A DNA stretch of 16,014 bases from an uncultured bacterium (GTDB lineage: Bacteria; Cyanobacteriota; Vampirovibrionia; Gastranaerophilales; Gastranaerophilaceae). The stretch is from NCBI GenBank assembly GCA_900553845.1, contig USEW01000022.1, forward strand, positions 1 to 16,014, written 5' to 3'. The translations under genes and the position numbers were made by a program. Shown piece by piece: positions 7,886-14,478 of this stretch. The stretch's first letter is position 1; each line of letters opens with the position of its first letter. The notes beneath the pieces were generated by a model that saw nothing but the letters and a program-made list of their open reading frames with translations, did no database searches and was not told where the DNA came from.

Positions 7886-7903
7886 TACTAACGAGGTGAA
7901 AAA

Positions 7904-8743
7904 ATGATGACATTTTTACAAACACATGTTAGTGAAATAATAAGAATAATATTTTATATTATTGTAATCTCGTTGGGGCTTAATTTAATAAGCAAACTTA
8001 CCAAACACTTAAGCTATGTATTAAAACTTAAAGACACAAATAGTCTTCTTTTGAGGTTTTTACCGTTATTGGATAATGTGGTAAAAGTAGTCTTTTTGTT
8101 TTTTATAGTAATAATTTTTTTAAAACGTTATGGTATTGAAGCAACGTCTTTGCTTGCAGGGATAGGTATTGGTGGTTTGGCTATCGGGTTTGCTGCTAAG
8201 GAGACTATTGCTAATCTTTTTGGGTCCGTTGCTTTAATTTTGGATAACGCTTATAAAGTTGGCGATTATATATACATAAGCCAAGATATAATGGGCAAAA
8301 ATGTTGAAGGAACGGTTGTTGATATAAATTTACGATCCACAAAACTTAGGACTATGGATAATTCACTTATAATTATCCCAAACAATGTAACAGCAAATCA
8401 AGTTGTATCAAATATCTCACGTAGGAACAAACGACTTATTCGTGAAAGTATAACCTTAACTTATAAAGCAAAAAAAGAAACAATAATTGAAGCGATAAAT
8501 TTTATTTATGATATTTTAAAGTCAAATAATAATATCGATAAATCCGATATGAATGTTGTACTTGAAAGTTTAAGTGAATATTCTGTTAATTTGCTTGTTT
8601 TGGCTTATTCAAATAAGACAGGTTATAGTGAATATTTAAAAGTAAAAAGTGATTTATTGTTAAATATTTATAATAAATTTGGTGAAAATAATATAGATTT
8701 TGCATACCCCACTCAGACTATTGAGATTGAAAATAAAGGATAA
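7904..8743 (+). CDS. Small-conductance mechanosensitive channel, MscS family
   Basis: A 279-residue inner-membrane channel of the MscS type, which opens under membrane tension to release solutes during osmotic downshock. Three membrane segments are visible: about 10-30, 57-73 and the pore-lining TM3 at 80-114. TM3 has the Gly/Ala-rich pattern LLAGIGIGGLAIGFAAKETI, followed by the conserved turn into the beta domain (VGDYIYI, 119-125; EGTVVDINLRST, 135-146; IIIPNN, 156-161). The cytoplasmic alpha/beta domain follows. Length is close to the E. coli MscS size (286). Two ATG codons in tandem (7904, 7907) are both placed near the GAGGTG site; I take the first. ispG follows after 9 bases, so the two are probably co-transcribed. 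Confidence 0.93.
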   Translation: MMTFLQTHVSEIIRIIFYIIVISLGLNLISKLTKHLSYVLKLKDTNSLLLRFLPLLDNVVKVVFLFFIVIIFLKRYGIEATSLLAGIGIGGLAIGFAAKETIANLFGSVALILDNAYKVGDYIYISQDIMGKNVEGTVVDINLRSTKLRTMDNSLIIIPNNVTANQVVSNISRRNKRLIRESITLTYKAKKETIIEAINFIYDILKSNNNIDKSDMNVVLESLSEYSVNLLVLAYSNKTGYSEYLKVKSDLLLNIYNKFGENNIDFAYPTQTIEIENKG

Positions 8744-8752
8744 ATAATCAAT

Positions 8753-9805
8753 ATGAAAAAGGTAGTAAAAATAGGCGATGTTAAAATAGGCGGTGGGAAT
8801 AAAATTGTTGTGCAATCAATGTGTACGACAAATACCTGTGATGTTAATGCTACTTTAAACCAAATTCAGGAATTAAGCGAAGCAGGTTGCGAAATAATAC
8901 GTTTAGCTGTTTTAAATAAAGACGCTGCAAGTGCTTTAAAGGATATCAAGAAAAAATCACCAATACCAATTGTTGCTGATATACATTTTGACTATCGTCT
9001 TGCATTAAAAGCCATTGATATGGGTGTTGATGCTTTAAGATTGAACCCTGGTAATATTGGAAAAGAAGAAAACGTTAGAAAAGTAGTTGAAAGTGCAAAA
9101 AAACACAATATCCCAATCCGTATCGGTATAAATGGCGGGTCTTTGGATAAAAAATATGCAAATCGTGACGATTTAACTTTAGCACAAAAAATGGTTGAGT
9201 CTGCTATCGAACATATAAAAATCTTGGAAGATAATGATTTTGACCAAATAAAAGTATCGTTAAAGTCATCTGATGTAAAGACAACAATTGAAGCATATCA
9301 GCTTATTGATAAAAAAGTTGATTATCCGCTTCATCTTGGCTTAACCGAAGCAGGTACGTTAAAAAATGGTTTAATAAAATCATCACTTGCCTTTTCACCA
9401 CTTTTACTTGATGGAATAGGTGATACAATACGTGTTTCGCTAAGTGAAAACCCAGTTGAAGAAGTTTATGCGGGTTTCAATATTCTTCGTTCGCTTAATC
9501 TTCGTAATGAAGGTATAAACTTTATATCTTGCCCCACCTGTGGTAGGTGTAAAATAAACTTGATTGAACTTGCTCATAAAGTAGAGGATAAATTTAAAAA
9601 TATAAAAATCCCTTTGACAATTGCAGTTATGGGCTGTGCAGTTAACGGCCCAGGAGAAGCAAGACACGCTGATTTTGGTATAGCCGGCGGTATTTCAGAA
9701 GGTTACATCTTTAAAAAAGGTGAAATAATTAAAAAAGTTAAGGAAGATGATTTATTATATGAGTTTGAAAAAATACTTAATGATTATCTTTTAAAAGTTG
9801 GTTAA
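8753..9805 (+). CDS. ispG: 4-hydroxy-3-methylbut-2-enyl diphosphate synthase
   Basis: IspG (GcpE) carries out the penultimate step of the MEP isoprenoid pathway, converting MEcPP to HMBPP with a 4Fe-4S cluster. The 350-residue protein has the N-terminal TIM-barrel motifs VQSMCTTNT (20-28), VADIHFDYRLA (74-84), LNPGNIG (97-103) and IRIGINGGSLDKK (122-134). The C-terminal cluster domain has C260 and C263 in SCPTCGRC, C295 in MGCAVNGPGEA, and the fourth ligand E302. Length is that of the bacterial short form, without the plant-type insert. The ATG at 8753 has only a distant AAAGGA (spacing about 12) overlapping the end of mscS, so translation may be coupled. It shows that the organism makes isoprenoids by the MEP route. 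Confidence 0.97.
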   Translation: MKKVVKIGDVKIGGGNKIVVQSMCTTNTCDVNATLNQIQELSEAGCEIIRLAVLNKDAASALKDIKKKSPIPIVADIHFDYRLALKAIDMGVDALRLNPGNIGKEENVRKVVESAKKHNIPIRIGINGGSLDKKYANRDDLTLAQKMVESAIEHIKILEDNDFDQIKVSLKSSDVKTTIEAYQLIDKKVDYPLHLGLTEAGTLKNGLIKSSLAFSPLLLDGIGDTIRVSLSENPVEEVYAGFNILRSLNLRNEGINFISCPTCGRCKINLIELAHKVEDKFKNIKIPLTIAVMGCAVNGPGEARHADFGIAGGISEGYIFKKGEIIKKVKEDDLLYEFEKILNDYLLKVG

Positions 9806-9847
9806 TGAAATTTATTCGTCTTGTCCAACTTTGGGAAGTTTAGTCAC

Positions 9848-9859
9848 AGTGTATACACT
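9848..9859. promoter_or_regulatory. 12-bp perfect palindrome downstream of ispG
   Basis: AGTGTATACACT is a perfect 12-base palindrome in the 100-base gap between the convergent ispG and TRIC genes. A small hairpin, AACTT-TGGG-AAGTT, lies just before it (9827-9840). No T run follows either, so a terminator role is doubtful. Confidence 0.2.
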
Positions 9860-9905
9860 ATTTATGTTTTATAATACTGAATATATGTATAAATGTAAAC
9901 ATAAA

Positions 9906-10568
9906 TTAATCGTTTATATTTTTATAAACGCCAAATTTGGGCAACCCTAAATTGTATTTTGCAGCTAGAAGTCTCACTAAAATTGTTGTAACAATTGAAA
10001 TAAAAATACATAAAAAATAATTTGAATGAAGTTGATAAAGCAAATAATAAAGCGATGAGCCAATAATAGCTGATGAAGCATATAAATCTTTATACATAAT
10101 AAAAGGTGTGGTATTTGCTATAATATCACGGATCAAACCACCTCCAACTCCTGTTATAACACCTACAAAAATAGCCAAAAAAGCATTGTCTGCAAAGCCG
10201 TTAACAATAGCCGTATTCGTTCCTACTACTGCAAAAACCCCTAATCCAACAGCATCAAAAAAAGTGATAAGATTATAATACTTCACACGTTTACGCTTTA
10301 TATTTTTTATTGCTAAAATCCCTACATAAAAAGCAATTATAGCTGTTATAAAAGCAATTAGAACATAGATACCATTTTTAAACATAGATGGCGGTAAAAT
10401 TCCAAGCAAAATATCACGCAATGCACCTCCACCAACTGCTGTCATTGTGCCCAATGTTATTACACCAAGAAGGTCAAAACGCTTCTTAAATGCGACTATT
10501 ACACCTGAAACGGTAAAAGCAATAATGCCTATAATTTCAATTATAAATATTTCTATCCCAAATTCCAT
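9906..10568 (-). CDS. TRIC-type cation channel family protein (YicG/UPF0126)
   Basis: A 220-residue integral membrane protein with two homologous halves of about three membrane segments each, the arrangement of prokaryotic TRIC channels. Each half carries the family's glycine-rich kinked motif followed by Arg-Asp: GGGALRDILLG (46-56) and GGGLIRDIIA (142-151). The second is followed by TTPFIMYKDLYA (153-164), and the C-terminal VRLLAAKYNLGLPKF is characteristic. Prokaryotic homologues conduct monovalent cations in vitro; an older Pfam label is glycine transporter. The physiological role is uncertain. The start at 10568 has no clear Shine-Dalgarno. A TATAAT (minus, 10576-10581) lies only 7 bases ahead, so the message may be leaderless. 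A perfect hairpin (CGTTTATA-TTTT-TATAAACG, 9911-9930) covers the last codons. Confidence 0.9.
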   Translation of the reverse strand: MEFGIEIFIIEIIGIIAFTVSGVIVAFKKRFDLLGVITLGTMTAVGGGALRDILLGILPPSMFKNGIYVLIAFITAIIAFYVGILAIKNIKRKRVKYYNLITFFDAVGLGVFAVVGTNTAIVNGFADNAFLAIFVGVITGVGGGLIRDIIANTTPFIMYKDLYASSAIIGSSLYYLLYQLHSNYFLCIFISIVTTILVRLLAAKYNLGLPKFGVYKNIND

Positions 10569-10631
10569 ATAGAAGATTATATATCAAAAATAAAAATCTG
10601 AAACTTAATTTATAAAACCATAAACAAAAAA

Positions 10632-10656
10632 TGAACTTTTTTATTTTTATATCGTT
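10632..10656 (+). promoter_or_regulatory. ECF-type promoter before the anti-sigma/sigma operon
   Basis: TGAAC (10632-10636), a T-rich 16-base spacer and CGTT (10653-10656) match the general ECF sigma pattern (TGAAC, 16-17 bases, CGT). They are 24 bases from the first start codon of an operon encoding an ECF sigma factor, as expected for autoregulation. A TATAAT (10656-10661) overlaps it and could serve the housekeeping sigma, so the assignment is not exclusive. Confidence 0.5.
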
Positions 10657-10679
10657 ATAATAAATGTGAGGATAAAATT

Positions 10680-11012
10680 ATGAACGAAAACGAAAAAAAT
10701 TGCAAAGGATTTAAAGAACAATTCATTAATCTAAACAAAGATGAATTATTGGCACACATCCAAATCTGTGAAAGCTGCAAAAAAGAATACTTAGAAATGG
10801 AAAAATTATCAACCCTTTTAAAAACAGTAAAACCACATTATGTAAAAAAGCAAAATATTATGAAGTCTTTTAAGACAGCTGCTGTATTAACTTTGACAAT
10901 ATTTACGGGTTTTATGGCGACATATTTGACAAATACTTATAGCCAAAATACCTTGTCACTTGACGATTTAGGTTTCCCAACTGATGAATATGGTTTTTTA
11001 CTTGTTGATTGA
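10680..11012 (+). CDS. Zinc-type anti-sigma factor, membrane anchored
   Basis: A 110-residue protein. The cytoplasmic N-terminal part carries the HxxxCxxC signature of ZAS-type anti-sigma domains (H26, C30, C33 in HIQICESC), with another cysteine at 8 that might complete a metal site. A single membrane helix spans about 65-84, leaving a short extracytoplasmic tail (TLSLDDLGFPTDEYG). It should hold the ECF sigma factor encoded next at the membrane until stress releases it. The GAGG ribosome site is well placed before the ATG at 10680. It precedes the sigma gene, whereas sigma-first is commoner. It is small for the family and the outer tail is too short for a large sensor domain, so sensing may be done by the third gene's periplasmic product (inference). 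Confidence 0.75.
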   Translation: MNENEKNCKGFKEQFINLNKDELLAHIQICESCKKEYLEMEKLSTLLKTVKPHYVKKQNIMKSFKTAAVLTLTIFTGFMATYLTNTYSQNTLSLDDLGFPTDEYGFLLVD

Positions 11013-11043
11013 GTTTTATATTGAAAGAAAGTTTCTAATTAGT

Positions 11044-11544
11044 ATGAATATTAAAAAAATTATTGAAAATAACCAACAATACGTTAAAAATTTAATAAAA
11101 ACTATTACAAATACACACAATAATGAAGATATTGAGCAGGAAGTTTATATAAAATTATGGAAAAATCGTGATAAATATGAAGAAAACGGAAAATTTAAAA
11201 GTTGGATAAAAACAATTACAATAAATGCAACAAAAGATTTTCTCAAGTCCAAACAAAATAAACAATCAAACATGTCAGTTAATGACGAGGATTTATTAAA
11301 AAACATTTACGACACCAAATCGCATGTTGAAAATAAAATAATAAATCTTCAAACACGCAAACAGATAATAAATGCTATTGAAAACTTAAGTAAGAATCAT
11401 AAAGAAGTTATAATTCTTTACGAGTTTTATAATCTATCATATGATGATATTGCAAAAAAACTAAGCTGTCCGCTTGGCACAATTAAATCACGTATATATA
11501 CTGCTAAAAAAATATTAGCACAAAATTTAAAAGACTTAATATAA
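11044..11544 (+). CDS. ECF-family RNA polymerase sigma factor
   Basis: With the start at ATG 11044 the protein is 166 residues, a typical ECF sigma size. An earlier ATG (10984) in frame would overlap the anti-sigma gene and add a non-conserved leader, so I reject it. Region 2 spans about 10-70, including DIEQEVYIKLWKNRDKY (29-45) and FKSWIKTITINATKDFLK (51-68). Region 4 spans about 107-162 with the helix-turn-helix LSYDDIAKKLSCPLGTIKSR (131-150). No other domains are present. It follows the anti-sigma stop by 31 bases with a weak ribosome site (GAAAG), so expression is probably lower than, or coupled to, that of the anti-sigma. Its likely target is the promoter at 10632. I cannot name its ECF subgroup. 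Confidence 0.88.
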   Translation: MNIKKIIENNQQYVKNLIKTITNTHNNEDIEQEVYIKLWKNRDKYEENGKFKSWIKTITINATKDFLKSKQNKQSNMSVNDEDLLKNIYDTKSHVENKIINLQTRKQIINAIENLSKNHKEVIILYEFYNLSYDDIAKKLSCPLGTIKSRIYTAKKILAQNLKDLI

Positions 11545-11589
11545 ATACAGAAATAAAATAGTAGAAAATAGAAAAAGGAGAACTAAAAA

Positions 11590-12213
11590 ATGAAAAAAAC
11601 ATTTATTTTATCAACATTATTAACTACATCTATTTTAATGAGTTCACTAACATCATTTGCAGCAAATGATAATAGCAAAATACCCGCCGCTTCAACTTGT
11701 CAAAATACAACAAAACAGGAACAATATCAAGGTCCTGAAAGAAGAATGAATCCTCCTTGTCCAAAATGTATCAGTGGAGAACATCAGCAAAAAATGAAAG
11801 AAATGCATGAAGCTCGTAAGAAAGAATTTGAATCAAGACTTAATTTGACTGATGAACAAAAGCAAAAAGCTAAAGAAATAAGAATGAAAGGACACCAACA
11901 AATAAAACCAGTATTTGACCAAATAAAAACAAAAAAACAAGAACTTTTTGAACTTAAAAAGAAAGAGAGTCTTTCACTAATTGAACAAGCAAAAATAAGA
12001 CAACTTGAAATCGAAATCAAGGCGTTAAAAGATCAAGCTAAATCAATTCGCGAAACAAACAAAAATGAATTTGAAAAAATTCTTACTAAAAAACAGCAAA
12101 AAGAACTAAAGAAAATGAAAGAAGAAGGTGAAAAACGTTTTAAAGAAATGAAGAAAAATCACAAAGGGCCCCATCATCCCCCCGTTTGCCCTTTAGATAA
12201 AAACGACAAATAA
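11590..12213 (+). CDS. Spy/CpxP-like periplasmic LTXXQ-motif protein
   Basis: A 207-residue exported protein. It has an N-terminal signal peptide (basic MKK, hydrophobic 4-20, probable cleavage after the SFAA at 22-25). The mature part is a highly charged helical region with two LTXXQ motifs, LTDEQ (86-90) and LTKKQ (166-170), about 80 residues apart, as in Spy and CpxP. These bind unfolded or membrane proteins in the periplasm or sense envelope stress. Two cysteine clusters flank the core (PPCPKC 55-60 and PPVCPL 197-202), and the tail is His-rich (HKGPHHPP). Metal binding is possible, as in the related CnrX-type sensors. AAGGAG precedes the ATG with good spacing. It lies 45 bases after the sigma gene, so it is probably its operon partner and target. 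Confidence 0.82.
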   Translation: MKKTFILSTLLTTSILMSSLTSFAANDNSKIPAASTCQNTTKQEQYQGPERRMNPPCPKCISGEHQQKMKEMHEARKKEFESRLNLTDEQKQKAKEIRMKGHQQIKPVFDQIKTKKQELFELKKKESLSLIEQAKIRQLEIEIKALKDQAKSIRETNKNEFEKILTKKQQKELKKMKEEGEKRFKEMKKNHKGPHHPPVCPLDKNDK

Positions 12214-12246
12214 TTTTAACAACACAAAACCAATCAGCAAAAATAT

Positions 12247-12284
12247 AGCAGGAATAAGCATTATTTCCTGCTTTTCTTTTTTTT
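12247..12284 (+). terminator. Terminator of the sigma/Spy-like operon
   Basis: AGCAGGAA (12247-12254) pairs with TTCCTGCT (12265-12272) around a 10-base loop. It is followed by TTTCTTTTTTTT, a standard intrinsic terminator 34 bases after the Spy-like gene. Confidence 0.85.
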
Positions 12285-12321
12285 AATAAACTCACACAAC
12301 ACATGCAAAGAAGTCCGATGG

Positions 12322-12351
12322 TTGACATTTAATAAATATCGTATTTATTAT
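12322..12351 (+). promoter_or_regulatory. Promoter with operator-like inverted repeat before the M48 protease
   Basis: A perfect TTGACA (12322-12327) and TATTAT (12346-12351) are 18 bases apart. Inside this spacing lies a perfect 9-bp inverted repeat, TAATAAATA (12330-12338) and TATTTATTA (12342-12350), with a TCG centre, well placed to bind a dimeric repressor. A second weaker candidate is TTGAGC (12357-12362) with TAAAAT (12381-12386). Which one is used cannot be told from sequence. Confidence 0.45.
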
Positions 12352-12429
12352 TTATTTTGAGCTTTTCTTTTTTTATATGATAAAATAGTGTTAACATTAA
12401 GTTAGGTAAAAAGGAAGGGAAATAAAAAA

Positions 12430-13305
12430 ATGAAAAAGATAATTATATCTACCATCTTATTAAGCTCGATGTTTTCAGTTCAAACATTTTTTAATGCAAC
12501 ATACATTCAATCAGTTTATGCTGCAACAACTTCATCAACAAATTGGAATGAACAAGCTAGTTTAAAACGCGTAAATAATATAGGAACAAAAATATTAAAA
12601 GCAAATAGCTTGCCTGAAGGAATTACATTCAAAGTATCAGACGATGAAAGTATTAACGCTTATGCAAATATTAATAAAGAAGTATATGTATATCGAGGTT
12701 TGCTTGAGTATGTGTCAAATGATGAAGAACTTGCAGCTGTAATAGCGCATGAAATAGGTCATATCGTTAATAGTCATAGTGCAAAACAAACGGTTGTAAA
12801 TTCCATAATTTCATCTGTTACACCATCATCAACAAATGCAGTAGTATCAACATCTGTTGAAGCAGCAAAACAACTATCATCAATGAAAGTGAGCCGCGAA
12901 GATGAATTTGAAGCAGACTTAACTGCTGTAGACCTGCTTCAAAAAGCAGGATATAACCCACTGGCTTTAATATCTGTTCTAAACAAAATATGCGGAAATT
13001 ATGTGGATATAATCTCAACCCATCCAAGCGGTGAAAAACGCTTAATGAATATATATGATTATGCTGATTATAACTATCCTGATATTGTTAAAAAAGGATT
13101 TAACACAGATTCATATTTAAAAGCACGTGAATTAATATGGGCTAATTTAAAAATAAGAAAAGAAAGCCCCCGAAAACTTGCAAAAGCACAAAAAGAACAA
13201 GAAAAATTAAAACAAAAGAAACTAAAGCGGGCTAAAAAAATGGTAAGCTCAAACGACCCTTGGAATACATCTTTAAACGTAATTCAACAATTGAGCGGAC
13301 AATAG
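12430..13305 (+). CDS. Secreted M48-family zinc metalloprotease
   Basis: A 291-residue exported protease. The signal peptide covers about 1-32 (basic MKK, hydrophobic core, YAA near 30-32). The catalytic motif is HEIGH (107-111), with zinc ligands H107 and H111 and the general base E108. The third ligand is probably E159 in SREDEFEADLTAVDLL, which has the family's E-F/Y-x-AD layout. THPSGEKRL (197-205) is the usual late family motif. No lipobox cysteine is seen, so it is likely soluble in the periplasm. The C-terminus (about 235-275) is Lys-rich and helical. It resembles the BepA/LoiP group, which degrade misfolded envelope proteins. A good AAGGAAGGGA site precedes the ATG. Its position behind the Spy-like operon suggests shared envelope quality control, but it has its own promoter. 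Confidence 0.9.
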   Translation: MKKIIISTILLSSMFSVQTFFNATYIQSVYAATTSSTNWNEQASLKRVNNIGTKILKANSLPEGITFKVSDDESINAYANINKEVYVYRGLLEYVSNDEELAAVIAHEIGHIVNSHSAKQTVVNSIISSVTPSSTNAVVSTSVEAAKQLSSMKVSREDEFEADLTAVDLLQKAGYNPLALISVLNKICGNYVDIISTHPSGEKRLMNIYDYADYNYPDIVKKGFNTDSYLKARELIWANLKIRKESPRKLAKAQKEQEKLKQKKLKRAKKMVSSNDPWNTSLNVIQQLSGQ

Positions 13306-13335
13306 TTTACATGTTTAATATAAAAAGTTTGTAAT

Positions 13336-13370
13336 AAAAAAATGGAGGTCTTATTATACCTCCATTTTTT
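13336..13370. terminator. Bidirectional terminator between convergent genes
   Basis: TGGAGGT (13343-13349) and ACCTCCA (13358-13364) form a stem around an 8-base loop. Seven A precede it and six T follow it. It can terminate the M48 gene on the plus strand and the YtxH operon on the minus strand. Confidence 0.88.
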
Positions 13371-13385
13371 GTATAAAATTTTATT

Positions 13386-13661
13386 TTACATTTGGTGTTG
13401 TTCTTCATTAGGTTTACGTTTTAAAAGGTCGGAAACTTTCTCAATAATTTCATCACCCTTTTTTTGGATATCACCAATAACATTATCGGCTTTATTTTGT
13501 ATTTGTTTAACGGTATCACCTGCTTTATCAACAATATCCTTTGAAGCTTCAAATAATTGTTCACGAGTTTCTTCACCTGATTGTGGTGCAAGTAAAAGTC
13601 CTATTAATGAACCTACCATACCACCTACTATAAAACCTGCTAAAAATTTTCCTGCTGACAT
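13386..13661 (-). CDS. YtxH-domain protein
   Basis: A 91-residue protein, last of a three-gene minus-strand operon. The N-terminus is the YtxH pattern: a short Gly-rich membrane segment (GKFLAGFIVGGMVGSLIGLLLAP, about 4-26) ending in AP-SG-ETR (LLLAPQSGEETREQL), followed by an amphipathic charged helix to about 80. YtxH-type proteins are small envelope or stress-associated proteins of no established biochemical function. I chose the ATG at 13661 because GGAG lies 7 bases upstream and YtxH proteins start right at the glycine segment. A longer in-frame start at 13754 would overlap the upstream gene. It follows that gene by 17 bases. Confidence 0.82.
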   Translation of the reverse strand: MSAGKFLAGFIVGGMVGSLIGLLLAPQSGEETREQLFEASKDIVDKAGDTVKQIQNKADNVIGDIQKKGDEIIEKVSDLLKRKPNEEQHQM

Positions 13662-13678
13662 AATTTTACTCCTTTTTT

Positions 13679-14026
13679 TTATTTTTTCATAAACATTTTT
13701 AATCCGGTTAAAAATCCGCTGGTCAAACCACCAGACATACCTTTCAATGCACACATTCCAAGCGTGCTTATACTTAATGCATTGGTTAATAATTTACTTA
13801 ATATATTCATTTTAAAACTTGGTTTTTCTGTCAATTGATTAACATTTTTTATTGCAACATTAATCTCCTTAATAGTTAACTCAAGTTCATTTCTCAAACT
13901 AGATGACGCATCATCAATATTTTTAACCAATTTTGAAACATCAATTAACAATTTTGTTGCAAAGATAAACATAACAATCAAAGTTATAATAAGTAGTATT
14001 AAAGCTATTTCAAAAACTTCCGCCAT
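13679..14026 (-). CDS. Small membrane protein, DUF948-like
   Basis: A 115-residue protein, middle gene of the YtxH operon. One strong N-terminal membrane helix (about 5-28, EIALILLIITLIVMFIFATK) is followed by an amphipathic helical segment (29-70) with the LRNELELTIKEINVAIKNVNQL pattern of DUF948 proteins. A Gly/Ser-rich, mildly hydrophobic C-terminus (80-112) follows and could be a second membrane-associated element. GGAG precedes the ATG. The function is unknown. Genes of DUF948 and YtxH type are often neighbours in Firmicutes and Cyanobacteria (from memory), so they may act together at the membrane. The DUF assignment is by resemblance only. Confidence 0.65.
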   Translation of the reverse strand: MAEVFEIALILLIITLIVMFIFATKLLIDVSKLVKNIDDASSSLRNELELTIKEINVAIKNVNQLTEKPSFKMNILSKLLTNALSISTLGMCALKGMSGGLTSGFLTGLKMFMKK

Positions 14027-14060
14027 AAATTAAAATCTCCAAATAAGTTAATTAATAATA

Positions 14061-14378
14061 TTATTCAAAATCACAATCACAAGATGATTCAAGTTCTTTA
14101 GCTTTTGCAAGTTGTTTAGCCTTAATCATTTCATTAATTTTGTTATATTGACGTTCAAGTTTATATCGCATTAAATCAATAGATTCAAAAGCCTGTTGTT
14201 TTGCTTTCAATATATCAGGTCCGTGTTTTTGAGCTATTTCATTAACTTTATTGCACAAAATATGACGAGTTTCACGTCCGCTACGAGGTGCATATAATAT
14301 TGCCCCAATAACGCCTGTTACAACACCGCCAAGCAAGCCCAAACCAAAGCCTATTAACTTATTATCGTTTTTTGACAT
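14061..14378 (-). CDS. YtxH-domain protein
   Basis: A 105-residue protein, first gene of the operon. After a polar start (MSKNDNK) a Gly-rich membrane segment (8-29, LIGFGLGLLGGVVTGVIGAI) leads into LYAPRSGRETRHIL (28-41), the hallmark YtxH turn. A long charged helix follows to about 95. The C-terminus is acidic with two cysteines (SCDCDFE), not seen in the sister copy at 13386, which might bind metal or form disulphides. GAGG precedes the ATG by 7 bases. It shares the membrane segment and AP-SG-ETR motif with the third gene, so the operon holds two diverged paralogues. The function is unknown. Confidence 0.82.
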   Translation of the reverse strand: MSKNDNKLIGFGLGLLGGVVTGVIGAILYAPRSGRETRHILCNKVNEIAQKHGPDILKAKQQAFESIDLMRYKLERQYNKINEMIKAKQLAKAKELESSCDCDFE

Positions 14379-14411
14379 CTCTTTTACCTCATTTAAAAAA
14401 TAACTATAATT

Positions 14412-14440
14412 AGTATAGCATTTTTTTTTGACTTTTTAAA
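14412..14440 (-). promoter_or_regulatory. Promoter of the YtxH operon
   Basis: On the minus strand TGCTATACT is an extended -10 (TATACT at 14412-14417). A weak TTTAAA -35 (14435-14440) lies 17 bases upstream. The -10 is 33 bases before the first start codon, separating this operon from rimO. Confidence 0.5.
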
Positions 14441-14478
14441 GATATCATGAAAAAAAATAATTTTAATCCTACTTTATG

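Noticed and set aside
9870..9875. Plus-strand TATAAT downstream of ispG
   Set aside because: The only gene that follows closely is on the minus strand; such matches occur by chance in AT-rich DNA.
10984..11043. Earlier start for the ECF sigma factor
   Set aside because: It would overlap the anti-sigma gene and add 20 residues with no match to sigma region 2; ATG 11044 gives the usual length.
13662..13754. Longer N-terminus of the second YtxH protein
   Set aside because: It would overlap the upstream coding region; a clean GGAG site sits before ATG 13661, where the YtxH domain begins.
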